Assembly (NCBI RefSeq): GCF_000685075.1
Contig: NZ_BAYD01000061.1
Location: 1 to 59,235 of the forward strand
Source: Paraburkholderia oxyphila NBRC 105797
GTDB lineage: Bacteria > Pseudomonadota > Gammaproteobacteria > Burkholderiales > Burkholderiaceae
Length of the DNA: 59,235 nt
Direction of reading: 5' to 3'
Shown here: one piece after another, positions 1 through 10,312 of the stretch
How the letters are laid out: each line of letters begins with the position of its first letter
Position numbering within the stretch: position 1 is the stretch's first letter
Made by a program: the position numbers and the translations under genes
Notes under the pieces: generated by a model
The model's database searches: none
What the model was told of the DNA's origin: nothing
Seen by the model: the letters and a program-made list of their open reading frames with translations, nothing else

Positions 1-2
1 CT

Positions 3-413
3 GGACATTTCACCTCGGCGCCGTATTTTCAGACAATTGACTCGGACGAGAATCACGCTTGCCTGTCGAAATTTCGCGATCGCTTCGAAGGAAAAGCCGT
101 GCCGAACGCGTGCTGGGAAGCGGCCTATTTCCAGGTGCATCTGTTCGCCAATGCGATGCGCGCGAGCGGCAACGACGACATCGACGCGCTGATGCCGGAG
201 CTGCTGGGTGCCGAGTTCATCGCCCCGCAGGGGCGCGTGCGCATCGAGCCGACCAATCATCACACGTGCTTGTACCCGCGCATCGGCCGCGTCAACTCGA
301 AAGGCGAGTTCACGATCGTGCGGGCGTCCAAGCGTGCCGTGAGCCCGGACCCGTATCTGGTCACCCATTCGCTCGGCGACTGGACGGTCGCGCTCGGTTC
401 ACTGGAGGCTTGA
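3..413 (+). CDS. amiC: AmiC-type amide-binding sensor (C-terminal part, cut by window start)
   Basis: The reading frame is open from the left edge and gives about 136 residues of the C-terminal lobe of a periplasmic-binding-fold protein of the AmiC/FmdD group. Landmarks are an N-terminal FTSAPYFQT stretch, EAAYFQVHLFANAM and RIEPTNHHTCLYPRIG. In Pseudomonas aeruginosa AmiC is a cytoplasmic amide sensor that holds AmiR inactive until an amide binds. The stop codon TGA (411-413) directly abuts the ATG of the next gene, an ANTAR regulator, which strongly supports an amiC-amiR pair over an ABC-transporter substrate-binding protein. The N-terminal part and any amidase gene lie outside the window. 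Confidence 0.85.
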   Translation, partial: GHFTSAPYFQTIDSDENHACLSKFRDRFEGKAVPNACWEAAYFQVHLFANAMRASGNDDIDALMPELLGAEFIAPQGRVRIEPTNHHTCLYPRIGRVNSKGEFTIVRASKRAVSPDPYLVTHSLGDWTVALGSLEA

Positions 414-1139
414 ATGAGCAGTCCACGCAATGGGGTGCGAGCGATGCGACCGGCCGCACGGGCAGTTCCTCAAATCCTCAAAAATCTGCGCTCGTTACGC
501 GTTTGCGTGTTTCACCCGCAGGACCAGGACGGCGAGGGCCTGACGCGGCAACTTCAGCGAATCGGATGCCAGGTGCAGGCGTTCTGGCCGCCGTTGTCAC
601 TCCCGCCTGCGGGGACCGACCTCGTCTTCATGGCGCTGCATCCGAACATTCTCCAGCACGACTTCAGCTGGTGCGCAGGTGACAGCGCACCGCCGGTCAT
701 TGCGGTCATCACCTATGAGAACCCGACGATCATCGAAGCGGTGCTGCGGATTGGCGCAAAAGGTGTTGTCGCTTCGCCGGTGCGCTCATTCGGTCTGCTC
801 AGCTCGCTCGTGCTCGCGCGCGAGCTGACCACCGAGCTTGTGAAGCAGCGCAGGCGCATCAGCAGGCTCGAAGAGAAGCTTGTCGGCGTTCGGAAGATCG
901 CCGAGGCGCAGGACATTCTGTGCCAGCAGCGGGGCATTACGAAAGACGATGCCTACAAGGTGATCCGCGAACAGGCGATGAGCAAGCGCGTGACCGCAGA
1001 GGACATCGCTTCCGCGATCATCAACGCCAACGATATTCTGTCGTTCAACACGCACGAGACTCAACAGGGCTCGGTCTGTACCCAGGCGCAAAAGGGCACT
1101 GTCGACAGTGGAGCCCACGAACAGTTTAGGAGGCGATAA
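414..1139 (+). CDS. amiR: AmiR-type ANTAR transcription antiterminator
   Basis: A 241-residue protein with an N-terminal pseudo-receiver domain (about residues 25-130), a coiled-coil linker (VKQRRRISRLEEKL) and a C-terminal ANTAR RNA-binding domain (about 150-210, with AEAQDILCQQRGITKDDAYK and an AMSKRVTAEDIA stretch). The receiver lacks an obvious phospho-acceptor aspartate site, as in AmiR, which is controlled by ligand-driven release from AmiC rather than by phosphorylation. It starts at the base after the amiC stop, so the two are probably translationally coupled. The tail after the ANTAR domain is about 30 residues longer than in P. aeruginosa AmiR and rich in Gln, Ser and Thr. The function is well supported; the target amidase operon is not in view. 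Confidence 0.88.
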   Translation: MSSPRNGVRAMRPAARAVPQILKNLRSLRVCVFHPQDQDGEGLTRQLQRIGCQVQAFWPPLSLPPAGTDLVFMALHPNILQHDFSWCAGDSAPPVIAVITYENPTIIEAVLRIGAKGVVASPVRSFGLLSSLVLARELTTELVKQRRRISRLEEKLVGVRKIAEAQDILCQQRGITKDDAYKVIREQAMSKRVTAEDIASAIINANDILSFNTHETQQGSVCTQAQKGTVDSGAHEQFRRR

Positions 1140-1282
1140 AAGCACGAGGCTTTGCGGAAGGCATACGCGAATAGTAAGGAGCACCGCAGCGGGCCTCCGC
1201 GATGGTTGGATGTTTGAGGTGCTCGCAGCAGTAGATAAGGTCCGACGCTCAAAAATCGAGATGTGAAGACCTTTCTAAACAG

Positions 1283-1302
1283 ACCCCCACGGGGTTTATT
1301 TT
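1283..1302 (+). terminator. Possible weak terminator after amiR
   Basis: ACCCC and GGGGT arms separated by CAC are followed by TTATTTT. It lies 144 bases after the amiR stop and just before the next gene. The stem is only five pairs, so this is tentative. Confidence 0.35.
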
Positions 1303-1328
1303 AAACCGTCTATTATTCGAGGTCTCTC

Positions 1329-2039
1329 ATGAGCAATTCACAGAAAGTCGCGATCGTTACTGGCGCGTCGCAAGGCATCGGCGCTGACCTTGTGGACGCA
1401 TTCCGTCAACGTGACTATCGCGTTGTTGCGACAGCGCGGTCGGTGCAGCCTTCGGGCGACCCGAACGTTCTCGCCGTTGCAGGCGACATCAGCCAACGCG
1501 AAGTCGCACAACGGGTTGTTGGCGAAGCGGTTGCGCGCTTCGGCCGAATCGATACGCTCGTCAACAATGCCGGTATCTTCATTGCGAAGCCATTTACGCA
1601 ATACACGGTTGAAGATTATGCGGCGGTTCTCAATGTCAATTTGAATGGTTTCTTCCATATCACGCAGCTCGCGATTGCCGAGATGGAAAAGAACAGGAGC
1701 GGCCACGTGGTTCAGGTCACGGCGAGCATCGTCGATCATGCGATCAACGGCGTGCCGTGCGTGTTGGCTGCGATTACGAAGGGTGGTTTGAACGCCGCCA
1801 CTAAATCGCTCGCGATTGAATACGCGAAGGCCGGTATTCGAGTAAATGCGGTGGCTCCCGGAATGATCAAGACGCCAATGCACAAGGCCGAAATGCTCGA
1901 GGTCTTGGGTGGGCTACACCCGGTGGGCCGAATGGGAGAGATGAGCGACATCTCGAATGCCGTGCTGTATCTCGACTCGGCACCGTTCGTAACCGGGGAG
2001 ATTCTGCACGTGGATGGTGGTCTCAGCGCGGGCCACTGA
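1329..2039 (+). CDS. SDR-family oxidoreductase lacking the catalytic tyrosine
   Basis: A 236-residue classical short-chain dehydrogenase/reductase. The nucleotide-binding TGASQGIG is at residues 11-18, NNAG at 79-82 and the late VAPGMIKTP motif is present, so a Rossmann fold binding NAD(P) is expected. Ser133 and Lys151 occupy active-site positions, but the residue four before the lysine, normally the catalytic Tyr of YxxxK, is Ala147 (LAAITKGG). The protein may therefore be non-catalytic or use another mechanism; the rest of the motif is well kept, so this is not random decay. The start ATG is preceded by CGAGG (1318-1322). It is followed 200 bases later by an isochorismatase-like gene. The substrate cannot be told from sequence. 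Confidence 0.88.
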   Translation: MSNSQKVAIVTGASQGIGADLVDAFRQRDYRVVATARSVQPSGDPNVLAVAGDISQREVAQRVVGEAVARFGRIDTLVNNAGIFIAKPFTQYTVEDYAAVLNVNLNGFFHITQLAIAEMEKNRSGHVVQVTASIVDHAINGVPCVLAAITKGGLNAATKSLAIEYAKAGIRVNAVAPGMIKTPMHKAEMLEVLGGLHPVGRMGEMSDISNAVLYLDSAPFVTGEILHVDGGLSAGH

Positions 2040-2241
2040 AAGAGGCATTACAAAGATTGCTTCCCACGTGGAAAGATGTTCATGGAGGCCAGCCAACAGC
2101 CAGAATTGAGGAATGCGGTCCTGGCTGTTGGCACGACGTTCGAAGCGAATACGCAAGCGACGGAAATGAAGGTGCCAGAAGATGTGTACTTTCGTCTCAT
2201 CTGGAACCTCGCGTCGTTTGCATATATCCAGAGAGGATTGT

Positions 2242-2970
2242 ATGAGTAGCGAAGGCACACCGCAGCAAATCGGCCATGAACCGTATGCAGATCCCGCCGA
2301 TCCGGCACTTCCAGGGTCCGACTTCAAGTTGGACCGGACGAAGGCGGCATTGGTCGTCATCGATCCGCAAAATGACTTTCTTAGCCCGAACGGCGTGAGT
2401 TGGCCGTATTTTGGTCAAAGTATCAGTGAAAACAAGACGGTCGAGCACATCGCCCAGCTCTTCAAGACCGCGAAGGACCTTAGCCTGGTTGTCGCTGTAT
2501 CGCCGCACTACTACTATCCTGCCGACCATGATTGGCACTTTGGCGGGCCGTTGGAGAAAGTGATGCACAGCATCAACATGTTCGGCCGCAAAGGTCCGAA
2601 TACCTTGGAGGAGTTCGAGGGCTCTGGGGCGGATTTCCTTGAGGAATACAAGCCCTACATCCTGGATGGTAAGACCATCATTGCGTCGCCTCACAAAGTC
2701 TACGGTCCAGAGACGAACGACCTGGTTCTGCAGTTGCGTAAGCAGGGCGTTTCCCAAGTCATTCTCGCGGGCATGGCGGCGAACCTTTGTGTGGAGTCAC
2801 ATCTGCGTGAACTCATCGAACAAGGGTTCGAAGTTCTGGTAGTGCGCGATGCCACGGCTGGCCCCCGTGTGCCGGAGGGCGACGGTTATCTCGCGGCAAT
2901 CATAAACTACCGCTTCCTCGCTCATGCGCTCTGGACGACCGAGGAGACGATCCAGCAACTGAAGCGCTGA
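2242..2970 (+). CDS. Isochorismatase-family cysteine hydrolase
   Basis: A 242-residue alpha/beta hydrolase of the isochorismatase-like group. The catalytic Asp lies in ALVVIDPQNDF, the conserved Lys is in the central region, and the nucleophilic Cys is in GMAANLCVESHLREL, with the usual small-residue turn before it. Family members are amidases or hydrolases (nicotinamidase, N-carbamoylsarcosine amidase, isochorismatase); the true substrate is unknown. The chosen ATG has GAGAGG five bases upstream; an upstream in-frame start at 2182 lacks this. It lies near an amide-responsive amiC-amiR pair, so a role in amide breakdown is possible but only inferred. Confidence 0.88.
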   Translation: MSSEGTPQQIGHEPYADPADPALPGSDFKLDRTKAALVVIDPQNDFLSPNGVSWPYFGQSISENKTVEHIAQLFKTAKDLSLVVAVSPHYYYPADHDWHFGGPLEKVMHSINMFGRKGPNTLEEFEGSGADFLEEYKPYILDGKTIIASPHKVYGPETNDLVLQLRKQGVSQVILAGMAANLCVESHLRELIEQGFEVLVVRDATAGPRVPEGDGYLAAIINYRFLAHALWTTEETIQQLKR

Positions 2971-3093
2971 ACCACGCCGCACCCAAGTCGACATTAACTT
3001 TCCGCCAGTCCGTGATCACCAATTTCGAACTGCCTTCCTGAGCACCATAGATCGAGCAGGATACAGGTTTCAGTCTTAACTTAAAGAAGGGGA

Positions 3094-5082
<1,989 letters not shown>

Positions 5083-5257
5083 GCGCAACCTTCTGGCGGC
5101 ATGCTGCGCGCTGCCAGGGGGCACGACGCCCTTTCCAGGCGCGCGACACCTCGCCCATTTGATGGATCGACATCTGCACCGACGCTGCGTATCGAGGCCC
5201 GATGCGGCTTCGTCGCATCGTCGTGTACACCTTCACACCAGTCCAGGAGAGTACGGC

Positions 5258-5545
5258 ATGGCAACTTATATCATCTTCACGAAGGAAACCACGCAGGATC
5301 AGGGTGAGCTCGACATCTACCAAAGCAAGGTGAGCGACACGTTCACAGGTCATCCAGTCAAGATTCTCGCTGTTTACGGCCCTCAACAGGTTCTTGAGGG
5401 GGAAGCGCCAGAGGGCGTTGTGATCGTGGAGTTTCCGTCGACTGTGGCCGCGCGTGCGTGGTACGACAGCCCGGCGTATCAGGAAGTCGCACAGCACCGA
5501 TTCAAGGGCGCGCGCTATCGCGCCGTTCTCGTCGAAGGCGTGTGA
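5258..5545 (+). CDS. DUF1330 domain protein
   Basis: A 95-residue protein made almost wholly of a DUF1330 ferredoxin-like domain, with the family features of a central VLEGEAPEGVVIVEFPS segment and A(R)AWYDSPAYQE near the C-terminus. The biochemical role of the family is unknown; dimeric alpha/beta-barrel members bind small molecules. The start ATG is chosen because AGGAGA sits seven bases upstream (5245-5250); the frame is open further upstream without a ribosome-binding site. The 5' region since acs contains an imperfect inverted repeat around 5093-5117 that could end acs transcription. Its stop immediately precedes the receptor remnant. Confidence 0.85.
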   Translation: MATYIIFTKETTQDQGELDIYQSKVSDTFTGHPVKILAVYGPQQVLEGEAPEGVVIVEFPSTVAARAWYDSPAYQEVAQHRFKGARYRAVLVEGV

Positions 5546-6075
5546 CGAAAGAGGTGCACGATAAAGCGCTCGAAGAAATGGCCGATGCAATGAACCGTTA
5601 CGAGGCGCTTATTTCTTCACCCGAAGAAAAGCCCTTATATCAGGAGATTCGCAGCGCGTGGGCACAGCACATTGAGGACGATTCGAAACTTCTCGCCATG
5701 CCGGAAACGGGCGACGCGCAGTTCGCCGATGCCCGCAAGCTCGCTATTGGCGCTTCGGCCGCGTCGTTCACGAGGCTGCTAGAGTTGGTCGTCAACGACG
5801 TCGCACGCAACTGCAAGGGCGCCGAAGCGTCGCGCGAAGCCGCCGCAACAGGCTATCGGGAGAAGATAGCACTCACGCTCGCGCTCGCAGTCGTGGCTGT
5901 GCTGCTCGCCGCGATTATCGCTGCGCTGATCACACGTTCGATCATCGTCCCGGTGCGCAGGGCCGTTGAGCTAGCCGCGACGGTGGCGCGCGGCAACCTG
6001 ACATCGAAGATAAAAGTGACCGGTAGGGACGAACTCGCGCAGTTGCACGCGGGCCTACGATTGACTCCCGTCTAG
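5545..6075 (+). pseudogene. Methyl-accepting chemotaxis protein fragment
   Basis: From about 5545 the frame encodes a helical four-helix-bundle ligand-binding segment (VHDKALEEMADAMNRYEAL onward), then one membrane helix (about IALTLALAVVAVLLAAII), then the start of a HAMP domain (ITRSIIVPVRRAVELAATVARGNL and DELAQL). It ends at a stop after LRLTPV. The N-terminal cytoplasmic tail and first membrane helix are missing, as are the rest of HAMP and the whole methylation and signalling domain, so it cannot work as a receptor. The upstream in-frame extension overlaps the DUF1330 gene out of frame and is unrelated. Confidence 0.8.
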
Positions 6076-6172
6076 CCGTAACCGGCGCACCTGGACGCAT
6101 TACGGCGTGAACTATTGCGCTCCTTCGGGAGCCCACTCCACAGTCCACGCCGCGTTTTGCACCCTGTCACTT

Positions 6173-6487
6173 TCAGTGGCGGCCGTAAATCGGAGCCGAG
6201 TACGACGATACACGAACGTCCCGCGGCTGTCCGGCGTCAGACGAACCACTTGCGACACCACCATAACCATCTGTTGCAGCGGCTTGTTGCGCGGCCACCT
6301 TAGCCTCCGCCTGCTGAATCGCTTGCGGGTAGTTGGTGCGGTCACCATTACCGACGCGATAACCAGCGTTTTCAAGTTGGACGAGTTCGCCTCGTACCTG
6401 AGCCCGGGTAACGGGTGGCGTTGCAAACGATACAGCCGGAGCGGCGAGGGCGACAACAATGGCAACGGACTGAATAAATGACTTCAT
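6173..6487 (-). CDS. Secreted DUF4148 protein, copy 1
   Basis: A 104-residue protein with a signal peptide (MKSFIQSVAIVVALAAPAVSFA) and a DUF4148 region, TRAQVRGELVQLENAGY, followed by a Gln/Ala-rich helix and a Gly/Ser-rich tail. The ATG at 6487 is preceded by AAAGAGGTAG; an upstream TTG in frame is unlikely. Such proteins are common, multi-copy and uncharacterised in Burkholderia, and are probably periplasmic. This copy is very similar to the one at 41697-42014 and more distant from that at 8158-8502. Confidence 0.85.
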   Translation of the reverse strand: MKSFIQSVAIVVALAAPAVSFATPPVTRAQVRGELVQLENAGYRVGNGDRTNYPQAIQQAEAKVAAQQAAATDGYGGVASGSSDAGQPRDVRVSSYSAPIYGRH

Positions 6488-6505
6488 GATTTCTACCTCT
6501 TTCAA

Positions 6506-6974
6506 TGTTGAGACGCGGTCTGGTTCGACCAGTGTGATTGAAGTCTAATGTCGATCATCCGCAGGTTGAATGTCGCATTGGCTCAACAGGATGCTCATTT
6601 GGCTCAAGCTGACAATCTGCGCTTGAGTGTCGAAGAGTTGCTTGCCTGAGGTGTTGACAGGGTATGTGTGAACCTCATATCAGGTCATGCGGGACCGCCT
6701 TCAATCAGGACGACAGAGGCGCGAGCTGCCTTTGCCGCACGCTTTGGTGGCAGTCTGGCACTGTCGGCGCCGACGATCGCTACACCTATTTGAGATGTTT
6801 TCAAGACTTCCTCAAAAGTGTAAGCAAAATGTCACCCGATAAGCTGGGTGGTCCGTGTGATAGATCTTTTGGTGCTCAGGTAGTATCGTTTTGAGTACGG
6901 TCTGGCATACTTTGTGCGCTGGTGCCAGCCGTGCAAATTCTTGATCAGCACATAAACCCGCTAAATCGACTCAA
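6506..6974. other. Intergenic region between divergent DUF4148 and AraC genes
   Basis: A 469-base stretch that must hold the promoters of both flanking genes. A short open frame (6664-6894, +) has no recognisable domain or ribosome-binding site and is treated as chance. No clear operator was identified. Confidence 0.5.
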
Positions 6975-7925
6975 ATGGATTTGCTAAGTCAGGTTCTTTC
7001 GCTCATTCCCGTCAGCGGCCGCCTGGACGTGCGCTGTCACTTCGGCGCTCCATGGGCAATTTCGCAAGGCCATGCGGCAGCTCGAGAGATTCCCTATCAC
7101 GTACTGCTGTCCGGTGATGCCGTGCTTGACCACGGGGCTGGAGTATCGGAGAAGCTCGTGGCCGGCGATATTATCGTTTTTCCAGCGGGTGGCCCGCATC
7201 GAATTCACGACGGCAGCGGCGGCATACCAAGGCCGATGGCCGAGCGACGGAACGTGTCGGTTACGGTTGCTGAAAATGATGGATCCGGGCCGCGTGCTGA
7301 CATGCTATGCGGGCGCTTCCTGGTCGGCGCAGTACCGGACCGCCTGTTGCGTGACCACCTCCCGGCACAGCTCGTAGTGCGCAGCACGGCACATGCTGAT
7401 ACCAGGGTGGGAGTGACCACTGCGAGTTCACGGCTCTCACGATTGATCGAACTCATGAGAGAGGAGTCTGTCGAGGAGGGGCCCGGCAGCGAAACGCTGG
7501 TGAGTCATCTGTCTGCTGCGCTGTTTGCGCTCACGCTGCGCTTCGCGAGCGAAGCGCAGCAGGCGCCGCACGGCCTCCTTGCACTGGCCGCGCGACCTCG
7601 ATTGCAGGCGGCCGTTTCGGCCATGTTTGAGTCACCAGAGAAGCAATGGACACTTGATCAGTTCGCAGGGCTTTGCAATATGTCGAGAGCGACCTTCGTG
7701 CGACAGTTCCAGGACGCGATAGGCCGATCTGCGACCGACGTGCTGACGGAGGTCCGTATGACCATTGCCGGTCGCATGCTTGTGCAGTCGGCGCTGCCGG
7801 TCGCTGATATCGGTGAGAAGGTGGGTTACCAATCGGATGCCGCATTTCAACGCACTTTCAAACGCATGATAGGAGCGACCCCCGCGCGCTACCGCGCGTT
7901 GCGCGGCAAATTGCAGTCGGATTAA
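6975..7925 (+). CDS. AraC-family regulator with N-terminal cupin domain
   Basis: A 316-residue regulator. Residues about 1-170 form an AraC_binding_2/cupin_6-type sensor (IPYHVLLSGDAVLDHG, DIIVFPAGGPHRIHDG). Residues about 210-310 are the double helix-turn-helix AraC DNA-binding domain, with SRATFVRQFQDAIGRSATDVL and the second-helix signature IGEKVGYQSDAAFQRTFKR followed by GATPARYR. Members of this group typically activate a divergent or nearby oxidoreductase gene in response to a small molecule. Here the closest genes encode DUF4148 proteins and a glutaredoxin, so the target is unclear. The ATG has no strong ribosome-binding site. Confidence 0.92.
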   Translation: MDLLSQVLSLIPVSGRLDVRCHFGAPWAISQGHAAAREIPYHVLLSGDAVLDHGAGVSEKLVAGDIIVFPAGGPHRIHDGSGGIPRPMAERRNVSVTVAENDGSGPRADMLCGRFLVGAVPDRLLRDHLPAQLVVRSTAHADTRVGVTTASSRLSRLIELMREESVEEGPGSETLVSHLSAALFALTLRFASEAQQAPHGLLALAARPRLQAAVSAMFESPEKQWTLDQFAGLCNMSRATFVRQFQDAIGRSATDVLTEVRMTIAGRMLVQSALPVADIGEKVGYQSDAAFQRTFKRMIGATPARYRALRGKLQSD

Positions 7926-8157
7926 TGGGGCACATTGCCCGGTCTGACCGGGACATTTTATGTAGATTCATAACCGGACACCAGGGACAGCACTCGCGCG
8001 ACACGTCATCCGGGTAGCTGACCTGCACTTAAGGTCCGTTTGCCGATTGATTCGAAAGAGCAGTTTGCTGAGCCGTTCGACCGTTAACGAGACAGATGCG
8101 CGCTCCTATAGTTCGGGTAAGCCGTTGGAGACGGTAACCCTTTGAAGGAGCTTCATC

Positions 8158-8502
8158 ATGAAACGTTTTTACCTCGCTGCCATCGTTGTGTCTGCTATGA
8201 GCTTGCCATTGGTGAGTCACGCACAACCTGCCACGACGCAGACCACGCGCGCTCAGGTTCGCGCTGAACTCATTGCTGCCGAGCAGGCGGGCCAATACCC
8301 GCGGAGCCGTTTGTATTACCCTGACGCAGCGCCGAATGCAGCAGTGGAATATGTTGCTGATCGCGATGCTGCTCGTACGGCAAACCAAGGGGCCTATGGA
8401 TTTCCGGGAGCGGGTCGGTCTGAATCAGGCTTTCTCCATCGTCGCGAGCACGCCGTGACGCTTGCTCAACCGGATAGCACAGACATTTATCGCGGGCATT
8501 AA
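8158..8502 (+). CDS. Secreted DUF4148 protein, copy 2 (divergent)
   Basis: A 114-residue protein with a signal peptide (MKRFYLAAIVVSAMSLPLVSHA) followed by TTRAQVRAELIAAEQAG, the DUF4148 hallmark. The C-terminal half, with YADRDAARTANQG-like and SGFLHRREHAV segments, differs from the other two copies. GAAGGAG lies ten bases before the ATG. It is followed 42 bases later by a glutaredoxin gene on the same strand and may be co-transcribed. Probable location is the periplasm; function unknown. Confidence 0.82.
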   Translation: MKRFYLAAIVVSAMSLPLVSHAQPATTQTTRAQVRAELIAAEQAGQYPRSRLYYPDAAPNAAVEYVADRDAARTANQGAYGFPGAGRSESGFLHRREHAVTLAQPDSTDIYRGH

Positions 8503-8544
8503 TTTTGATTATTGATTATCACAATTGACCGAGTGGTAGTTAAT

Positions 8545-8814
8545 ATGAGAACCGTAACGATCTACACTAGTCCGGGGTGCCTTGACTGCATTGCGGCCAA
8601 AGAATTGTTGCGCAGCAAAGGCGTGCTGTTCAACGAAATTGGTATCGAGGGTGATCGTGCTGCCACCTGGGCCCTTGCAGCGCGAACCGGACGTTCCACA
8701 GTGCCACAAATTTTCGTCGGCACGAAGCACATAGGAGGGTTCGATGACCTGCACGAACTTGAGCAAACTGGTCGTCTAGACACGTTTCTTGATCCGGACA
8801 ATCAGGAATTTTGA
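8545..8814 (+). CDS. Glutaredoxin, CLDC active site
   Basis: An 89-residue thioredoxin-fold protein of the GrxC (glutaredoxin 3) type. The active site is Cys12-Leu-Asp-Cys15 in TSPGCLDC rather than the usual CPYC, which would change the redox potential and reactivity. The cis-proline loop STVPQIFVG and the GGFDDLHEL glutathione-site motif are intact, so it should be a functional thiol oxidoreductase. The ATG at 8545 is chosen because homology begins there; an ATT at 8512 in the same frame is not credible. A canonical CPYC paralogue lies at 22024-22290. Confidence 0.88.
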   Translation: MRTVTIYTSPGCLDCIAAKELLRSKGVLFNEIGIEGDRAATWALAARTGRSTVPQIFVGTKHIGGFDDLHELEQTGRLDTFLDPDNQEF

Positions 8815-9049
8815 AACAAGTCGTGGGGCAATGACTTGGGATGCAGAGACGGCGTACACAATCGCTAAAGGCAGTTAGTCCGTACAGCTAAATCACAGAC
8901 TACAACTGACTTTGGTGGTTGTGTGCGCATGTGGCAGCGCGCCAGCACTGCGAGGCACTAAACTGCTACGAGGTACGGGCGATTGCGTGACTATATTGCT
9001 TGAGAGTTCCGGCGGCCCGTTGCACGCATGCGTCGCATGAGGTAGCGGG

Positions 9050-9398
9050 TTGTTGGCCCAAATCAGTTCCGTTTTGGTAGGCCAGGCGCCACCGAATTCA
9101 CGGTGATGTCCGTCAGACGGCCTCGTCGAACACATCGAGATCGATTTCTCCGACGCGTTGCGAATGAACTAGCCCGACGTTGTTGACGATCTAGTCCACA
9201 CGGTAGCTTTGCGCCAGCTCACGCAGGGCTGCGTCGGCTCCCGCGCGATCACCGAGATCCAATCTGACGACATCGCCCGGAAACTCCCATTTTGAGCGCT
9301 ACGCCAATGACCTGATGCCCTGCCGATGCAAGCAGCGCGCTTACCGCGCGGCCAATGCCTTTCGTCGCGCCCGTTGCCAGAAAAGCGCGTTGTGTCAC
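9050..9398 (-). pseudogene. SDR pseudogene of redox cassette 1
   Basis: Starting at a GTG (9398), the minus strand reads TQRAFLATGATKGIGRAVS, an SDR N-terminus, to about 9300. A frameshift follows, and the next frame gives DVVRLDLGDRAGADAAL, then a stop where a conserved Asp-x-Val would be, then IVNNVGLVHSQRVGEIDLDVFDE (the NNAG region). The catalytic core is deleted, and after another shift VNSVAPGLPKTEL and ANNP appear. Frameshift, nonsense and deletion together rule out function. It follows a gutted peroxiredoxin, as in the second cassette at 15411-17100. Confidence 0.78.
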
Positions 9399-9462
9399 GA
9401 TGATTACTCCGTGACAGAAAGCAAAGAGGCCGCTCGAAGTCGGCAATCACCTGCATATCCAC

Positions 9463-9702
9463 TTATGTCTTGGAGATCGCGTATTCGAGCACCGTCAACA
9501 TATCACTCGGATCTGGACGCTGGGTGTAGACGGGATTGATCTCCGAATACAGCACGATCCCATCCTGGCCGATCACGTAGCGCGCCGGCATTGGCAGCGT
9601 CCATGCCCCCATGATGACGTAGATTTCGGACGGTGCGTTGTACGGTGGCTTGCCTGCCTTGAAATCCGCCTTGAACGCGTCGAGTTTCTCTTGCAGTGAA
9701 AT
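9463..9702 (-). pseudogene. Peroxiredoxin-like pseudogene with in-frame core deletion
   Basis: The frame reads SLQEKLDAFKADFKAGKPP at its start and WTLPMPARYVIGQDGIVLYS to the end, closely matching both ends of the intact peroxiredoxin at 15604-16272. About 140 residues between them, including the CPYC active site, are missing in frame. The expected ATG is ATT (9702-9700), still preceded by GGGGAG; an upstream GTG at 9738 would overlap the preceding gene by eight bases. The product, if made, has no catalytic cysteine. It sits between an intact AhpD-like gene and an SDR pseudogene. Confidence 0.85.
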
Positions 9703-9730
9703 GTTGCTCCCCGGCGATCGGACACGTGTT

Positions 9731-10312
9731 TCAGGCACTCACGCCCGCTTCGGCTGCTACCTGCGGCTTCGTCCACTCGTTGCCCTTCATGAAGGCGTCG
9801 TAGGGCGTATGCACGACATGATTCGTGTAATTGCTCATCACCTTGGTCGCGACGCCGAGGATCACTTCGAACACGTTGCGACGGGTGTAGCCAGCAGCGA
9901 GAAACGCGTCGACTTCGGTGTCGGGGACGAAACCGCGTTCACGCACCACAATTGTCGTGAACCGATGCAGTGCTTCGAGCTTTGCGTCGGGCAGCGCGGC
10001 GCCGTCGCGCAGGGCGGCGATTACGGCCGGGTCCATCTTGATCATTTTTGCCAGTGTGCTGTGTCCCGCCATGCAGTAATGGCAGTTGTTCTCGAAGTTC
10101 GAGGTCAGATAGACGACCTGTTGCTCGTGTGGCGTCAACGTGCTCTTGGCAAACAAATCCCAGAGTGCCGAGTATCCTGCCAGCAGCTCGGGCGAGTCCG
10201 CCATGTAGGACTGGAGATTCGGCACGAAGCCGAAGGTCGCTTGCGTGCCCTCGAGCAAGGCTTTGGAGCTGGCCGGTGCGTTTTCGATAGTGTAGGCGTT
10301 GAAGGTGGTCAT
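9731..10312 (-). CDS. AhpD-like / carboxymuconolactone decarboxylase-family protein, cassette 1
   Basis: A 193-residue alpha-helical protein of the CMD/AhpD superfamily. The active-site motif is Cys77-His-Tyr-Cys80 with His84 (NNCHYCMAGHS), the arrangement of AhpD-type alkylhydroperoxidases, not of true carboxymuconolactone decarboxylase. Known members reduce peroxides or act as thiol adaptors to a peroxiredoxin. The ATG at 10312 is preceded by GGGGAAA; frame upstream of it is not homologous. The next gene in the unit is a gutted peroxiredoxin, so any partner must be supplied elsewhere, for example by the second cassette. Confidence 0.88.
   Translation of the reverse strand: MTTFNAYTIENAPASSKALLEGTQATFGFVPNLQSYMADSPELLAGYSALWDLFAKSTLTPHEQQVVYLTSNFENNCHYCMAGHSTLAKMIKMDPAVIAALRDGAALPDAKLEALHRFTTIVVRERGFVPDTEVDAFLAAGYTRRNVFEVILGVATKVMSNYTNHVVHTPYDAFMKGNEWTKPQVAAEAGVSA

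Noticed and set aside
1301..1328. TATTAT near 1311 as the -10 box of the SDR promoter
   Set aside because: It would start transcription inside or beyond the ribosome-binding site, seven or fewer bases before the ATG.
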